DNA of 64,000 nt from Granulosicoccus sp964594905 (GTDB lineage Bacteria > Pseudomonadota > Gammaproteobacteria > Granulosicoccales > Granulosicoccaceae), in the NCBI GenBank assembly GCA_964594905.1, contig CAZQOI010000003.1, positions 1 through 64,000 on the forward strand, in the 5' to 3' direction. Shown here piece by piece: positions 17,264-26,975 of the stretch. Both the position numbers and the translations under genes were made by a program. How positions within the stretch are numbered: position 1 is the stretch's first letter; each line of letters starts with the position of its first letter. Below the pieces are notes generated by a model. The model was not told where the DNA came from. It saw only the letters and a list, made by a program, of their open reading frames with translations, and made no database searches.

Positions 17264-19177
17264 ATGCCTGATCAGTTAAACCAAAAACTCGACTTGCTGC
17301 GCATCGAAAATCTGGCCGTGAGTTTTCCGCTGCCCGGTGGGCGCATTGATGCTGTGAAAGGCGCCAGCCTGCGCGTATTGCCCGGCAAGGTGACCGCCCT
17401 GGTAGGTGAATCTGGCTCCGGTAAATCGGTTATCAGTCAAGTTGTTATGGGACTGCAACCAGAAGTAGCAGATGTCAGTGGGCGTGTCCTGTTTACCGAT
17501 CCAGCCGAGCCCGACACCGTGCACGACATGGTATCCCTGCCACATGATGGGCCATTGATTCGATCAATCAGAGGCCGGCGTATTGGCATGATTTTCCAGG
17601 AACCAATGACCTCTTTCTCACCGTTGCATACTGTGGGAAATCAGATCTCGGAATTGTTGCAACAACACACGAGCCTGACACCTTCTGAGCAACGTGAACG
17701 ATGTGAAGAAATGCTTGGTCACGTCGGCTTTGAAGATCCCGGCAAAGTGTTTGATATGTATTCCTTTGAGTTGTCAGGCGGCATGCGACAACGTGCCATG
17801 ATCGCCATGGCCTTGATCTGTGAACCCGCTTTACTGATAGCGGATGAACCCACCACAGCATTGGACGTAACCATACAAGCGCAAATTCTCAACTTGCTGC
17901 GAGATCTCCAATCCGAACTCAAGATGGCCGTGTTATTGATTACTCACGATCTTGGTGTGGTCGCCAATATGGCCGATGAGGTGTCTGTTATCTACCACGG
18001 GGAAATCATGGAATCAGGCCCTGTGGACAGTATTTTCAGAACCCCTGGGCACCCTTATCTCAAAGGCATGATGTCCGCCATACCAACATTTGGTATGGAT
18101 CGCGATACGCGTTTGACACCACTGCGTGATATCGAAACCAATGTTGACCACTTACTAGACAAGCTAGCAGCACCACCACGGCTGGAAGAGTCAAAGCCTG
18201 ATGTCATGTTGTCAGTCAAGAATCTGAGCAAGACGTTTATCACGCGTAAGCAGGACTGGAAGGTACGTCATGCGGTGAAGACAGTACCGGCGGTTGATAA
18301 CGTCAGTTTTGACATTCGCTGTGGCGAATGTCTTGGGCTTGTCGGTGAAAGTGGTAGTGGCAAGACGACCCTTAGCAAAATTTTGATGCATGCGGTTACA
18401 CCCGATACCGGTAGTGTGGTGTTTGACGATGGCAATGGCCCTGTAGATGTTCTGGCAGCCCGTGGTGAAGAGCTCAAAGAATTGCGTACAAAAATTCAAA
18501 TGATATTCCAGGATCCTATATCGTCTTTGTCACCGCGTATGTCGGTTGGTAATATTTTGCGAGAGCCGTTTGAGATTCATGAGCGAGGCACGCAAGAGCA
18601 ACGCAATATCGCGACTACGGCGTTACTTAATGCCGTTGGCTTAGGTGCCAATGCTTTGCAGCGCTACCCACACAGTTTTTCTGGCGGTCAACGTCAACGC
18701 ATTGGAATAGCCCGCTCTTTGGCCATCGCACCCGGTCTTATCATTTGCGATGAGCCGGTGTCGGCGTTGGATGTTTCGGTTCAGGCGCAAGTGCTTAACC
18801 TTCTAAAAGACTTGCAAGAGGATATGGGTTTAACGTATCTATTCATCTCGCATAATTTGTCGGTAATAGATTATATGGCTGATCGGGTCGCGGTAATGTG
18901 GGCTGGTAAAATAGTGGAACTCGCACCACGTGAGGTCATCATGCAAGACCCCGTGCACCCGTATACAAAATCCTTGATGAATGCAGTGCCGTTTCCAGAT
19001 CTTGACAGGCCATTGGATTTTGCCACCGCAGGCGAGTCGAGCGCAACATCATCCAAAGCCTGGGCTAGTGTATTTCGTGATGACAACGAAACTGATTCAC
19101 TTGCTACGTTGGATCTGGGCGACGATCACTTTGTACTGGCGCGCAGTACTGCTGATTTTAAGGAGTTGCGACCATGA
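17264..19177 (+). CDS. oligopeptide-family ABC importer, fused double ATPase (YejF-like)
   Basis: A 637-residue protein with two complete nucleotide-binding domains in tandem. Domain 1 has GESGSGKSVISQ, LSGGMRQRAMIAMAL and LLIADEPTTALD. Domain 2 has GESGSGKTTLSK, FSGGQRQRIGIARSL and LIICDEPVSALD. This layout is that of YejF/GsiA-type importers of the PepT family. It is the first gene of a plus-strand train that ends at 32.2 kb, and a TATGAT -10-like hexamer lies at 17238, 26 bases before the start. Its stop overlaps the binding-protein start (ATGA). It powers import of a peptide or an oligosaccharide. Confidence 0.9.
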   Translation: MPDQLNQKLDLLRIENLAVSFPLPGGRIDAVKGASLRVLPGKVTALVGESGSGKSVISQVVMGLQPEVADVSGRVLFTDPAEPDTVHDMVSLPHDGPLIRSIRGRRIGMIFQEPMTSFSPLHTVGNQISELLQQHTSLTPSEQRERCEEMLGHVGFEDPGKVFDMYSFELSGGMRQRAMIAMALICEPALLIADEPTTALDVTIQAQILNLLRDLQSELKMAVLLITHDLGVVANMADEVSVIYHGEIMESGPVDSIFRTPGHPYLKGMMSAIPTFGMDRDTRLTPLRDIETNVDHLLDKLAAPPRLEESKPDVMLSVKNLSKTFITRKQDWKVRHAVKTVPAVDNVSFDIRCGECLGLVGESGSGKTTLSKILMHAVTPDTGSVVFDDGNGPVDVLAARGEELKELRTKIQMIFQDPISSLSPRMSVGNILREPFEIHERGTQEQRNIATTALLNAVGLGANALQRYPHSFSGGQRQRIGIARSLAIAPGLIICDEPVSALDVSVQAQVLNLLKDLQEDMGLTYLFISHNLSVIDYMADRVAVMWAGKIVELAPREVIMQDPVHPYTKSLMNAVPFPDLDRPLDFATAGESSATSSKAWASVFRDDNETDSLATLDLGDDHFVLARSTADFKELRP

Positions 19178-21084
19178 CATTAAAGCGCATATTACTTGGC
19201 TTACTTGCATTAGCCGCTATCCCGACAACGCTTCACGCAGATTCAGATACCTCTTTGGATTCGCCTTTTTTTCGCGAACGTATTGATGCAGGCGAATTAC
19301 CCGAGCTTGCTGATCGTCTGCCACAAAATCCACGTGTTATAGATCTTGGATCTTTAAACCGTGAACCTGGGCAACATGGCGGTAGTCTGAGGATGTTGAT
19401 TGGTCGCCAGAAAGATATTCGTTATGTGCCCATTAATAGCTATTCAAGACTTGTTGGATTTAACGAACAGCTAGAGTTGGTGCCGGATATTCTGGAGTCC
19501 TATACCGTAGAGGAAGGGCGAATATTCACCTTTCATTTGCGCGCGGGGCATCGTTGGTCGGATGGTAGTGAGCTTAGCTCTGAAGATTTTCGTTACTTTT
19601 GGCAAGATGTCATTGAGAATCCTGAATACCTTCGCGGTGGACCACCGGAGAGTTTGAAGGTAAATGGCGAAGTAGCGAAGTTCGAGGTCTTGGATAAGTT
19701 CACGGTGCGTTACTCCTGGTCGCTTCCCAACCCTGAGTTTCTGAGTAGGCTTGCAGCGCCGATCCCCCAGACTTTGCTGCTTCCCTCCGCCTACATGCGT
19801 GAATATCATGCGAGCTATCAAAGCCCGGAGAAAATTGCTGCCTATATCGAAAAGTATCGCGTCGATGATTGGGTAGGCTTGCACCGTAAGTTATCTCGAC
19901 AAAACCGACCTGAGAATCCTGAGCTTCCCACTTTGGAAGCATGGCGTCCTCGCACTCAGCCTCCTTCTGAGCAGTTTGTGTTTGAACGCAATCCCTACTT
20001 TCATCGCGTCGATGAAAACGGAAAGCAGCTGCCGTACATAGACAAGATGATTTTGAACATAAGTTCATCTGAAATCATTGCTGCAAAGACGGCAACTGGC
20101 GATAGCGACTTGCAAGGTGTCGGGCTTGGGCTTCCGGACTACACACTCATCAAGGAATCTGAATCGCGTTTCCCGATAAAGGTATCGTTGTGGCGTCGAA
20201 CCCAGGGCTCGAGCGTAGCGCTCTATCCTAATTTGAATAGCAATGACTCGGTCTGGCGAAAACTTTTCCAGGACGTACGCTTTCGTCGGGCTCTCTCGCT
20301 TGCATTAAACCGTAGAGAGATCAACCAGGTGTTGTACTACGGGCTTGCTAATGAGAGTGCCGATACAGTTCTGCCAGAAAGTCCTTTGTTCAAACCTGAA
20401 TATGCCTCCGCCTGGGCAAACTATGACCCTGATCAGGCCAATAAACTACTTGATGAAGTCGGCTTGAACGAGAGAGCTTCTAACGGTATCCGACGTTTAC
20501 CAGACGGGCGGTATGCGAATATTACAATTGAATCTGCTGGCGAAAGTACCCTGGAAACCGATGTGCTTGAGCTGATAACCGATCACTTTCGGCAGATTGG
20601 TATTGGCATTTTTATCCGCAGTTCACAGCGAGATATCTTTCGTAGCCGAACCATGGGTGGCAACGTACTGATGTCGGTGTGGAAAGGGCTCGATAATGGT
20701 TTGGCGTCTGCCGATATGCCGCCTAACCAATTAGCGCCTACTTCCGACGATCAATTGAACTGGCCGGTTTGGGGTCTTCATTACCAGTCGGGTCAGATGC
20801 AGGGTAAAGCACCTGATCTACCGAAGGTCAAAGAGCTTGCCGCACTCCACAACGACTGGAAGCTTTCCACCAGCACTGAGCAAAGAGCAGATATCTGGGC
20901 TCGGATGCTGGCAATACATGCTGATCAGGTTTTTTCGATTGGTACCGTCAATGGTGGCTTGCAACCAATAGCGCGTATCAGGCGTTTGCGGAATATTCCT
21001 GATTCCGGCTTGTATGGTTTCGCGCCAACCAGTTATATGGGCGTGTATATGCCAGACACCTTTTGGCTTGAGAACGAGGGCTAG
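19174..21084 (+). CDS. ABC importer periplasmic substrate-binding protein (SBP_bac_5 family)
   Basis: A 636-residue periplasmic binding protein with a signal peptide (ILLGLLALAAIPTTLHADS). The family core is clear: LVPDILESYTVEEGRIFTFHL, then GHRWSDGSELSSEDF, and later FRRALSLALNRREINQVL. Length above 600 residues resembles YejA-like and sugar-binding members of the oligopeptide class more than OppA. Substrate class cannot be told from sequence. Members of this family bind oligopeptides, opines or oligosaccharides; linkage to glycosyltransferases makes a glycan fragment plausible. It is translationally coupled to the ATPase gene. Confidence 0.88.
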   Translation: MTLKRILLGLLALAAIPTTLHADSDTSLDSPFFRERIDAGELPELADRLPQNPRVIDLGSLNREPGQHGGSLRMLIGRQKDIRYVPINSYSRLVGFNEQLELVPDILESYTVEEGRIFTFHLRAGHRWSDGSELSSEDFRYFWQDVIENPEYLRGGPPESLKVNGEVAKFEVLDKFTVRYSWSLPNPEFLSRLAAPIPQTLLLPSAYMREYHASYQSPEKIAAYIEKYRVDDWVGLHRKLSRQNRPENPELPTLEAWRPRTQPPSEQFVFERNPYFHRVDENGKQLPYIDKMILNISSSEIIAAKTATGDSDLQGVGLGLPDYTLIKESESRFPIKVSLWRRTQGSSVALYPNLNSNDSVWRKLFQDVRFRRALSLALNRREINQVLYYGLANESADTVLPESPLFKPEYASAWANYDPDQANKLLDEVGLNERASNGIRRLPDGRYANITIESAGESTLETDVLELITDHFRQIGIGIFIRSSQRDIFRSRTMGGNVLMSVWKGLDNGLASADMPPNQLAPTSDDQLNWPVWGLHYQSGQMQGKAPDLPKVKELAALHNDWKLSTSTEQRADIWARMLAIHADQVFSIGTVNGGLQPIARIRRLRNIPDSGLYGFAPTSYMGVYMPDTFWLENEG

Positions 21085-21086
21085 CG

Positions 21087-22085
21087 ATGCTCCGCTATAT
21101 CCTATGGCGGATCATCACCATGATCCCGACGTTGCTGATCATCTCCGCATTGGTGTTCATCATCATTGAGTTGCCACCCGGCGATTACTTTGAAAGCCAC
21201 ATAGCAGAGTTGAAGGCGATGGGTGAATCTGCGGACCTCGCAGAGATCGAAGAATTGAAGCAACGTTATGGCTTCGACAAGCCGATGATTGTTCGCTACT
21301 TTCATTGGCTTGGTGGCATGTTCGTTGGAGATTTCGGTTACTCCTTCGAATACCGATTGCCTGTTAACGAAGTGGTTGGTGAGAGGCTCTGGTTAACCAT
21401 TCTGGTGTCAGTTGTTACCATCGCATTTACTTGGTTGATTGCCTTCCCCATAGGGCTTTATTCAGCGACCCATCAATATAGTTGGGGGGACTATGGGCTG
21501 ACCTTTCTAGGTATGATCGGTATTGCCGTGCCAAATTTTATATTGGCGCTAGTCATGATGTATCTGGCGAATGTCTGGTTTGGTACCTCCATCGGGCATC
21601 TGATGGATCGCGAATATTTTAATCAACCGATGTCCTGGGATAAATTCGTTTCAATCCTTGAGCATCTCTGGATACCCGTGCTTATCATTGGTACTGCGGG
21701 TACTGCGGCTATGGTACGGCGTCTGCGCGCCAATCTTCTTGATGAACTTAAAAAACAATATGTAGTCACCGCTCGTTCAAAAGGTTTGAAACCGCTGCGC
21801 GTCTTAACAAAGTATCCACTGCGCATGGCATTGAATTTTTTCATCTCTGATATTGGATCGATATTGCCAGCTGTTATTTCAGGAGCTGAAGTAACGGCGA
21901 TAGTCTTGTCACTTGAGACGACTGGTCCAATGTTGATTCAGGCTTTGCAAAGTCAGGACATGTATCTTGCGGGGTCATTTCTTATGTTTCTGGCGTTCCT
22001 GACGGTGATAGGAGTGCTTGTGTCGGATATTGCTTTGGCCTTGCTTGATCCGCGTATTCGATTTGGTGAAGGGCGACACAGATGA
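21087..22085 (+). CDS. ABC importer permease, DppB/OppB type
   Basis: A 332-residue inner-membrane permease. It has the N-terminal RYILWRIITMIPTLLIIS helix, the family's PPGDYFESH loop, about six membrane segments, and the EAA loop RRLRANLLDELKKQYVVTAR-SKG that docks on the ATPase. It ends with the DPRIRFG signature typical of this class. It starts three bases after the binding-protein stop and its own stop overlaps the next permease by four bases. It forms half of the membrane channel with the gene at 22082. Confidence 0.92.
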   Translation: MLRYILWRIITMIPTLLIISALVFIIIELPPGDYFESHIAELKAMGESADLAEIEELKQRYGFDKPMIVRYFHWLGGMFVGDFGYSFEYRLPVNEVVGERLWLTILVSVVTIAFTWLIAFPIGLYSATHQYSWGDYGLTFLGMIGIAVPNFILALVMMYLANVWFGTSIGHLMDREYFNQPMSWDKFVSILEHLWIPVLIIGTAGTAAMVRRLRANLLDELKKQYVVTARSKGLKPLRVLTKYPLRMALNFFISDIGSILPAVISGAEVTAIVLSLETTGPMLIQALQSQDMYLAGSFLMFLAFLTVIGVLVSDIALALLDPRIRFGEGRHR

Positions 22086-23257
22086 GTTCACCGCTTCCGG
22101 AACCAGGTGCGCCGCTTCCGCACTATGTATCAGCTGAAGCCTACGATCCCAACAGTATCGAGCGGGACGCCAGTATTGAAGGTCCCTTGGCACATGCGTC
22201 TCAGCGGAAGCTGATGTGGTGGTATTTCCGCCAGCATAAACTCGCTCTGGTATCTGGCATCTTTCTCGTTCTGGTTTATTTGTCCATTTTGATCAGCGAG
22301 TTTCTGGCACCCTATAACCTCCATACCCGCGAGACTGAGTTCATCTATGCACCGCCTGCCTCGGTACATATTTTCCGTGATGGCAGTTTAGTTCGGCCTT
22401 ACACCTATGGCCAAACGATGAAGCTGAACATGGTTACGCTTCGCCGTGAATACTCTGATGATCGATCTGATATTCAGCCGATAAGATTTTTTTGCCGTGG
22501 TGACTCCTATAAATTCTGGAACCTTTTCGAATCAGATTTTCATCTGTTCTGCCCTGCAGAAGGTGGGCATTTGTTTTTACTGGGTACGGATCGTCTTGGG
22601 CGCGACGTGTTGTCGCGGACAATTTATGGCGCTCGAATATCATTGACGATTGGAATATTCGGTGTCATGTTGAGCTTCTTTCTTGGCGTTATCATCGGTG
22701 GTTTAGCAGGTTACCGTGGTGGCGTGTTTGACATGCTCGTGCAACGCGTAACTGAAGTGTTGCAATCAATTCCCAGTATTCCTTTGTGGATGGCGCTGGC
22801 TACTATCATTCCGCTGACATGGAGCCCGTTGTTGGTATACGTGGGCATTACAGTCATTCTCAGTTTGTTGGATTGGACAGGTTTGGCAAGAGCCGTACGT
22901 TCAAAATTGTTGTCGCTTCGCGAAGAAGATTATGTAGTCGCGGCGCAGCTACTGGGTGCTAAAGGTGGGCGAGTGATTCGTCGGCACTTGATACCCGGAT
23001 TCATGTCTCATCTTATTGCTAGCGCGACCTTGACCGTGCCCGGTATGATTCTCGGTGAAACCGCATTGAGCTTTTTAGGCATTGGATTGCGCCCGCCGAT
23101 CACCAGTTGGGGCATCCTGTTGACGGAGGCGCGAAGTATCAACATCATCGCGCTGTATCCATGGTTGCTGTTTCCGGTCATACCAGTGATTTTGGTTATA
23201 TTGGCATTTAACTTTCTCGGGGATGGATTACGAGATGCTGCGGACCCGTATAAGTGA
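22082..23257 (+). CDS. ABC importer permease, DppC/OppC type, with N-terminal extension
   Basis: A 391-residue permease. A cytosolic N-terminal stretch of about 60 residues precedes the first membrane helix (LALVSGIFLVLVYLSILISE). A long periplasmic segment follows, then LLGTDRLGRDVLSRTIYGARISL, which is the OppC hallmark, and the EAA loop VRSKLLSLREEDYVVAAQ-LLGA. It ends FNFLGDGLRDAADPYK as the class does. Length is about 90 residues above DppC because of the N-terminal and loop extensions. The stop lies just before or inside the next glycosyltransferase start, tying importer and glycan genes together. Confidence 0.92.
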   Translation: MSSPLPEPGAPLPHYVSAEAYDPNSIERDASIEGPLAHASQRKLMWWYFRQHKLALVSGIFLVLVYLSILISEFLAPYNLHTRETEFIYAPPASVHIFRDGSLVRPYTYGQTMKLNMVTLRREYSDDRSDIQPIRFFCRGDSYKFWNLFESDFHLFCPAEGGHLFLLGTDRLGRDVLSRTIYGARISLTIGIFGVMLSFFLGVIIGGLAGYRGGVFDMLVQRVTEVLQSIPSIPLWMALATIIPLTWSPLLVYVGITVILSLLDWTGLARAVRSKLLSLREEDYVVAAQLLGAKGGRVIRRHLIPGFMSHLIASATLTVPGMILGETALSFLGIGLRPPITSWGILLTEARSINIIALYPWLLFPVIPVILVILAFNFLGDGLRDAADPYK

Positions 23258-23289
23258 TGTGTCCGACTGATGCCGAGAAGGCGGTTCCG

Positions 23290-24516
23290 ATGACCCAGCT
23301 GGATGGGGCTCGGATCCTCATGTACAGTCACGATACGTTTGGTCTTGGGCACTTACGCCGCTGTCGAACCATTGCTCATGCCTTGGTTGAAAACTATAGC
23401 GGTCTCAGTATTTTGATCATCTCTGGTTCTGCCATTGCAGGTGCCTTTGACTTTCGTGCGCGTGTTGATTTCGTCAAGATTCCAAGTGTTATAAAACTTC
23501 GCAATGGCGAATACACATCGCTAGATAAACACATCGATCTGAGCGAAACGATCAGAATGCGGAAATTGATCATACGCCACACTGCTGAATCATTTAAGCC
23601 TGATATCTTTATTGTGGATAAAGAGCCGATGGGCCTTAAGGGTGAAATAAGCGACACTCTTGAGTATCTTAAAACGCTCAATACAACGCTCATACTAGGT
23701 TTGCGCGACGTTATGGATTCGCCCAAATTGTTGGCAGCTGAATGGAAGCGAAAAGATCTGATTCGCAAGATAGATAATACATACGATCACATATGGGTTT
23801 ACGGTCCCGAGAATTTTTATAATCCAATGATTGGAATGAATATTCCTCGAGATATGCGTAACAGAATTGAATTTGTTGGGTTTCTGAAACGACAAGCCTT
23901 ACACGATGAGCTATCAACCCATAAACAGCAGGGTGACTATATCCTCATTACCACAGGTGGTGGAGGGGACGGAGTCGCGCTGATCCGCTGTGTTATGGCA
24001 GCTTACGAAAAAGATCCAGAGCTTCAGCACAAGACTCTCGTAGTACTTGGGCCTTATATGCCTGGCAAAGAGCGAAGTGAGTTTCTTGCCAAGGGCGACA
24101 AACTGGCTAATGTGGAAGTCATCGATTTCGATTCTCGCATGGAGGAACTCATTGCCAGTGCCAAGGCGGTTGTTTCGATGGGGGGTTACAATACATTTTG
24201 TGAAATCCTCTCATTTGATAAACCAGCTCTGATTATTCCTAGAACCATTCCGCGTGAAGAGCAACTTCTGCGGACACAGAGAGCCGCAGCCTTGGGTTTG
24301 GTTGATATGTTGCTACCTGATGAGGCTGAAAATCCGGAGAAAATGAGCGCGGCCTTGAGAACGTTACCGGAAAAACAAAAACCCTCCGAACGCGCAGTAA
24401 ATGTGGCATTGGATGGTCTCGAGAATGTGTCGCGGATTGTTGGTGAATTGTTGGACGCCAAAGACAATAAAGTTGATGGTCAGATGTCGAAGAAAGCGAA
24501 AGCGCTATCCACTTGA
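23290..24516 (+). CDS. GT28/MurG-like glycosyltransferase A
   Basis: A GT-B transferase of about 408 residues. The N-terminal strand-loop is RILMYSHDTFGLGHLRRCR, a glycine-rich loop in the linker reads ITTGGGGDGVALI, and the donor site has SMGGYNTFCEIL and IPRTIPREEQLLR, which match the C-terminal GT28 pattern. Starts at GTG 23254 and ATG 23257 overlap the permease stop, but ATG 23290 has an AAGG site eight bases upstream and suits the first strand. It is paralogous at the fold level to the gene at 25769. Donor and acceptor unknown; cytosolic. Confidence 0.82.
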   Translation: MTQLDGARILMYSHDTFGLGHLRRCRTIAHALVENYSGLSILIISGSAIAGAFDFRARVDFVKIPSVIKLRNGEYTSLDKHIDLSETIRMRKLIIRHTAESFKPDIFIVDKEPMGLKGEISDTLEYLKTLNTTLILGLRDVMDSPKLLAAEWKRKDLIRKIDNTYDHIWVYGPENFYNPMIGMNIPRDMRNRIEFVGFLKRQALHDELSTHKQQGDYILITTGGGGDGVALIRCVMAAYEKDPELQHKTLVVLGPYMPGKERSEFLAKGDKLANVEVIDFDSRMEELIASAKAVVSMGGYNTFCEILSFDKPALIIPRTIPREEQLLRTQRAAALGLVDMLLPDEAENPEKMSAALRTLPEKQKPSERAVNVALDGLENVSRIVGELLDAKDNKVDGQMSKKAKALST

Positions 24517-25769
24517 TAGATCAGATAAAGCATCGTCGTAAAGTCGCGGTCGTGTTAAAGGGATACCCTCGGCTATCTGAAACCTTCATCGCACAGGAAA
24601 TACTAGGTCTTGAAAAGGCTGGAATCGAACTCTCTATAGTCTCACTGCGACATCCAACAGATAAAACGCATCATGCTGTTCATGATGAAATACAGGCTAA
24701 CGTTCTTTATCTGCCCGAGTACACCCATAAGTCCTTGCTGCGCGTTCTACGAGGACTGATATCAAGTATGAGAATGCCTGGCTTTGGTAAAGCACTGCGA
24801 AAGTTTCTGGCAGATTTTTCTCGTGATATTTCACGTAATCGTGCCAGACGTTTTGCTCAGGCTACGGTGCTCGCTGCAGAGTGGCCCGATGGTACAGAGT
24901 GGTTGCATGCTCACTTTTTGCATACGCCCGCTTCGGTAGCACGCTATGCCAGTATGATTCGAGAGGTACCGTGGACCGTTTCAGCGCATGCCAAGGACAT
25001 CTGGACATCACCTGATTGGGAACTTCAGGAAAAACTGGATGATGTTCAGTGGGCAGTCACCTGTACTCGTGTTGGCTACGAACATCTGCGGTCTCTATCC
25101 CCCGATGCATCACGTGTTCATTTAAGCTACCACGGACTTGATCTGAAGCGTTTTCCACCTTTTGATCGAATCAGCGCTAGTCGTAATGGTTTGGATAGTG
25201 ATGACCCAATTGTTATTCTCAGCGTAGGGCGGGCAGTCAAGAAAAAAGGATTTGATGTGCTTCTTCAAGCACTGGCAGCTTTACCAATGACTCTGCATTG
25301 GCGTTTCGTGCATATAGGCGGAGGAGATGAATTATCGGTATTGCAAGACCTCGCACAGCAACTCGAGATCGCGGACCGCATTAGCTGGTTGGGTGCAATC
25401 GATCAGACACAGGTGTTGGCAAACTATCAAAAAGCTGATGTATTTGCGTTGGCTTGCCGAATTACGTCTGATGGTGATCGCGATGGATTACCCAATGTAC
25501 TGCTGGAGGCGGCTAGCCAGGGTCTCACCTGCATCTCAACACGAATATCGGGTATCCCAGAATTTTTTGATGACGGTAATGGTCTCTTGGTTGAGCCGGA
25601 AAATTCGGAAGCTTTAAGCGAAGCATTGATTCGCGCTATCGAGTTTCCAGAGCTTCGTGACAAGCTGGGTGAGGCTGCACAAGCGAAAGTCAGAAGTACT
25701 TTCGACTACCACAGCAGCATTGCGCAACTGGTTCAGTTGTTTGAAGGTGAATGGCAGAAAGCAAGCTGA
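24513..25769 (+). CDS. GT4-type glycosyltransferase with TTG start
   Basis: A 418-residue GT4 enzyme. The N-terminal VLKGYPRLSETFIAQEI motif is common in exopolysaccharide transferases. Then come LHAHFLHTPASVARYASM, VSAHAKDIWTS and the donor motif ADVFALACRITSDGDRDGLPN followed by LEAASQGLTCISTR. The only start that retains the first strand is TTG 24513, which overlaps the preceding TGA. A rare start in a coupled position suggests low or strictly coupled translation. It is likely to add one sugar in the pathway shared with the MurG-like genes on both sides. Confidence 0.85.
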   Translation: MIDQIKHRRKVAVVLKGYPRLSETFIAQEILGLEKAGIELSIVSLRHPTDKTHHAVHDEIQANVLYLPEYTHKSLLRVLRGLISSMRMPGFGKALRKFLADFSRDISRNRARRFAQATVLAAEWPDGTEWLHAHFLHTPASVARYASMIREVPWTVSAHAKDIWTSPDWELQEKLDDVQWAVTCTRVGYEHLRSLSPDASRVHLSYHGLDLKRFPPFDRISASRNGLDSDDPIVILSVGRAVKKKGFDVLLQALAALPMTLHWRFVHIGGGDELSVLQDLAQQLEIADRISWLGAIDQTQVLANYQKADVFALACRITSDGDRDGLPNVLLEAASQGLTCISTRISGIPEFFDDGNGLLVEPENSEALSEALIRAIEFPELRDKLGEAAQAKVRSTFDYHSSIAQLVQLFEGEWQKAS

Positions 25770-26947
25770 TGGCGAATTCTCAACAAGTTCGGATCATGTT
25801 CTATGTTCAGCACTTGTTGGGTATTGGACATTTAATGCGGGCTCGTCGAATCGTGCTCGCGCTACGTGACAATGGATTTCTGGTGACCTTGGTTACCGGA
25901 GGCCTACCAGTTTCAGGGTTCGAACCATCTGGGGTTGCACAGATCGCGTTACCACCTCTGGCTGTGCGAGATGGGAATTTCAGTGAGTTGGTAAATAAAG
26001 ATGGGCTTGTCGTTGATGATGCGTTCAAGAGGGATCGTGCTGAACGTTTGCTTGATGCATTTCATTCAAGTCGTCCGGATATTCTTATATTAGAGGCCTT
26101 TCCTTTTGGTCGGCGTCAGCTTCGGTTTGAACTATTGCCATTGATCGAGGCTGCGGAAGCGAGCGTACCGAAACCCTTAGTCGTCACGTCAATTCGTGAT
26201 GTTTTACAAAAGGGTCGCAAAGCTGGTAGGGATGAAGAGACAGCAAAGCTTGTGAATCAACACTTCGACAAAGTGTTGGTGCATGGTGATCCGAGCCTTG
26301 TGAGGCTTGAAGATACATTTCCTTTTGCCGATCAAATTTCTGAAAAAATTGCTTACACCGGATTAGTTTGTGACCCACCGCCAAAAGCCTCGTCAGATGC
26401 GTTTGATGTTGTTGTCTCCGCTGGTGGTGGTGCGGTTGGTGCGAATTTATTGCAGGCTTCACTAAAAGCTGCGCCACTGCTCCCGGAAGTTGACTCTTGG
26501 TGTGTCATCACTGGGCCGTATTTGCCGCAAAATGAATTTGATGCCATCAGTGCCAATGCACCTGACAACGTCTCTGTAGAACGATTCCGTCACGATTTCA
26601 CAGGTTTGCTTGCCAACGCGAGATTGTCCGTTTCACAGGCTGGATACAATACGGTCAGCGATGTATTGCAGGCCGGCTGCCGCGCATTGCTCCTCCCGTT
26701 TAGCTCACAGGGAGAAACGGAGCAGGCCGACCGTGCAGCCCGCCTGAGTCAACTGGGGCTTGCCTCTGTGCTGTCCGAAGATACCCTCTCAGACGAGGTC
26801 TTGGGCGGTGAGAAATTTGTGACAGCCGTTCGTCAGGCCTTGTCCCATGAAACTCCTTCGGTCGGGTCGAAACTAAGTATTGATGGTGCAAACGGAACTG
26901 CAGTAGTCCTAAAGAATCTAATCTCCTTGAGACGAACAAAAGTCTAG
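25769..26947 (+). CDS. GT28/MurG-like glycosyltransferase B
   Basis: A transferase of about 392 residues with the first loop MFYVQHLLGIGHLMRARR, a linker loop VVSAGGGAVGANLL and donor-site strings SQAGYNTVSDVL and LPFSSQGETEQADRAARL. These match the same GT-B subfamily as the gene at 23290 although identity looks low. ATG 25769 shares one base with the preceding TGA; an upstream ATG at 25751 is possible. No membrane helix is present. Two MurG-like enzymes around one GT4 enzyme suggest stepwise assembly of a short glycan on a carrier. The product is unknown. Confidence 0.8.
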   Translation: MANSQQVRIMFYVQHLLGIGHLMRARRIVLALRDNGFLVTLVTGGLPVSGFEPSGVAQIALPPLAVRDGNFSELVNKDGLVVDDAFKRDRAERLLDAFHSSRPDILILEAFPFGRRQLRFELLPLIEAAEASVPKPLVVTSIRDVLQKGRKAGRDEETAKLVNQHFDKVLVHGDPSLVRLEDTFPFADQISEKIAYTGLVCDPPPKASSDAFDVVVSAGGGAVGANLLQASLKAAPLLPEVDSWCVITGPYLPQNEFDAISANAPDNVSVERFRHDFTGLLANARLSVSQAGYNTVSDVLQAGCRALLLPFSSQGETEQADRAARLSQLGLASVLSEDTLSDEVLGGEKFVTAVRQALSHETPSVGSKLSIDGANGTAVVLKNLISLRRTKV

Positions 26948-26975
26948 TTCGCCAGTGGCAGAATCCAAACAAGCA

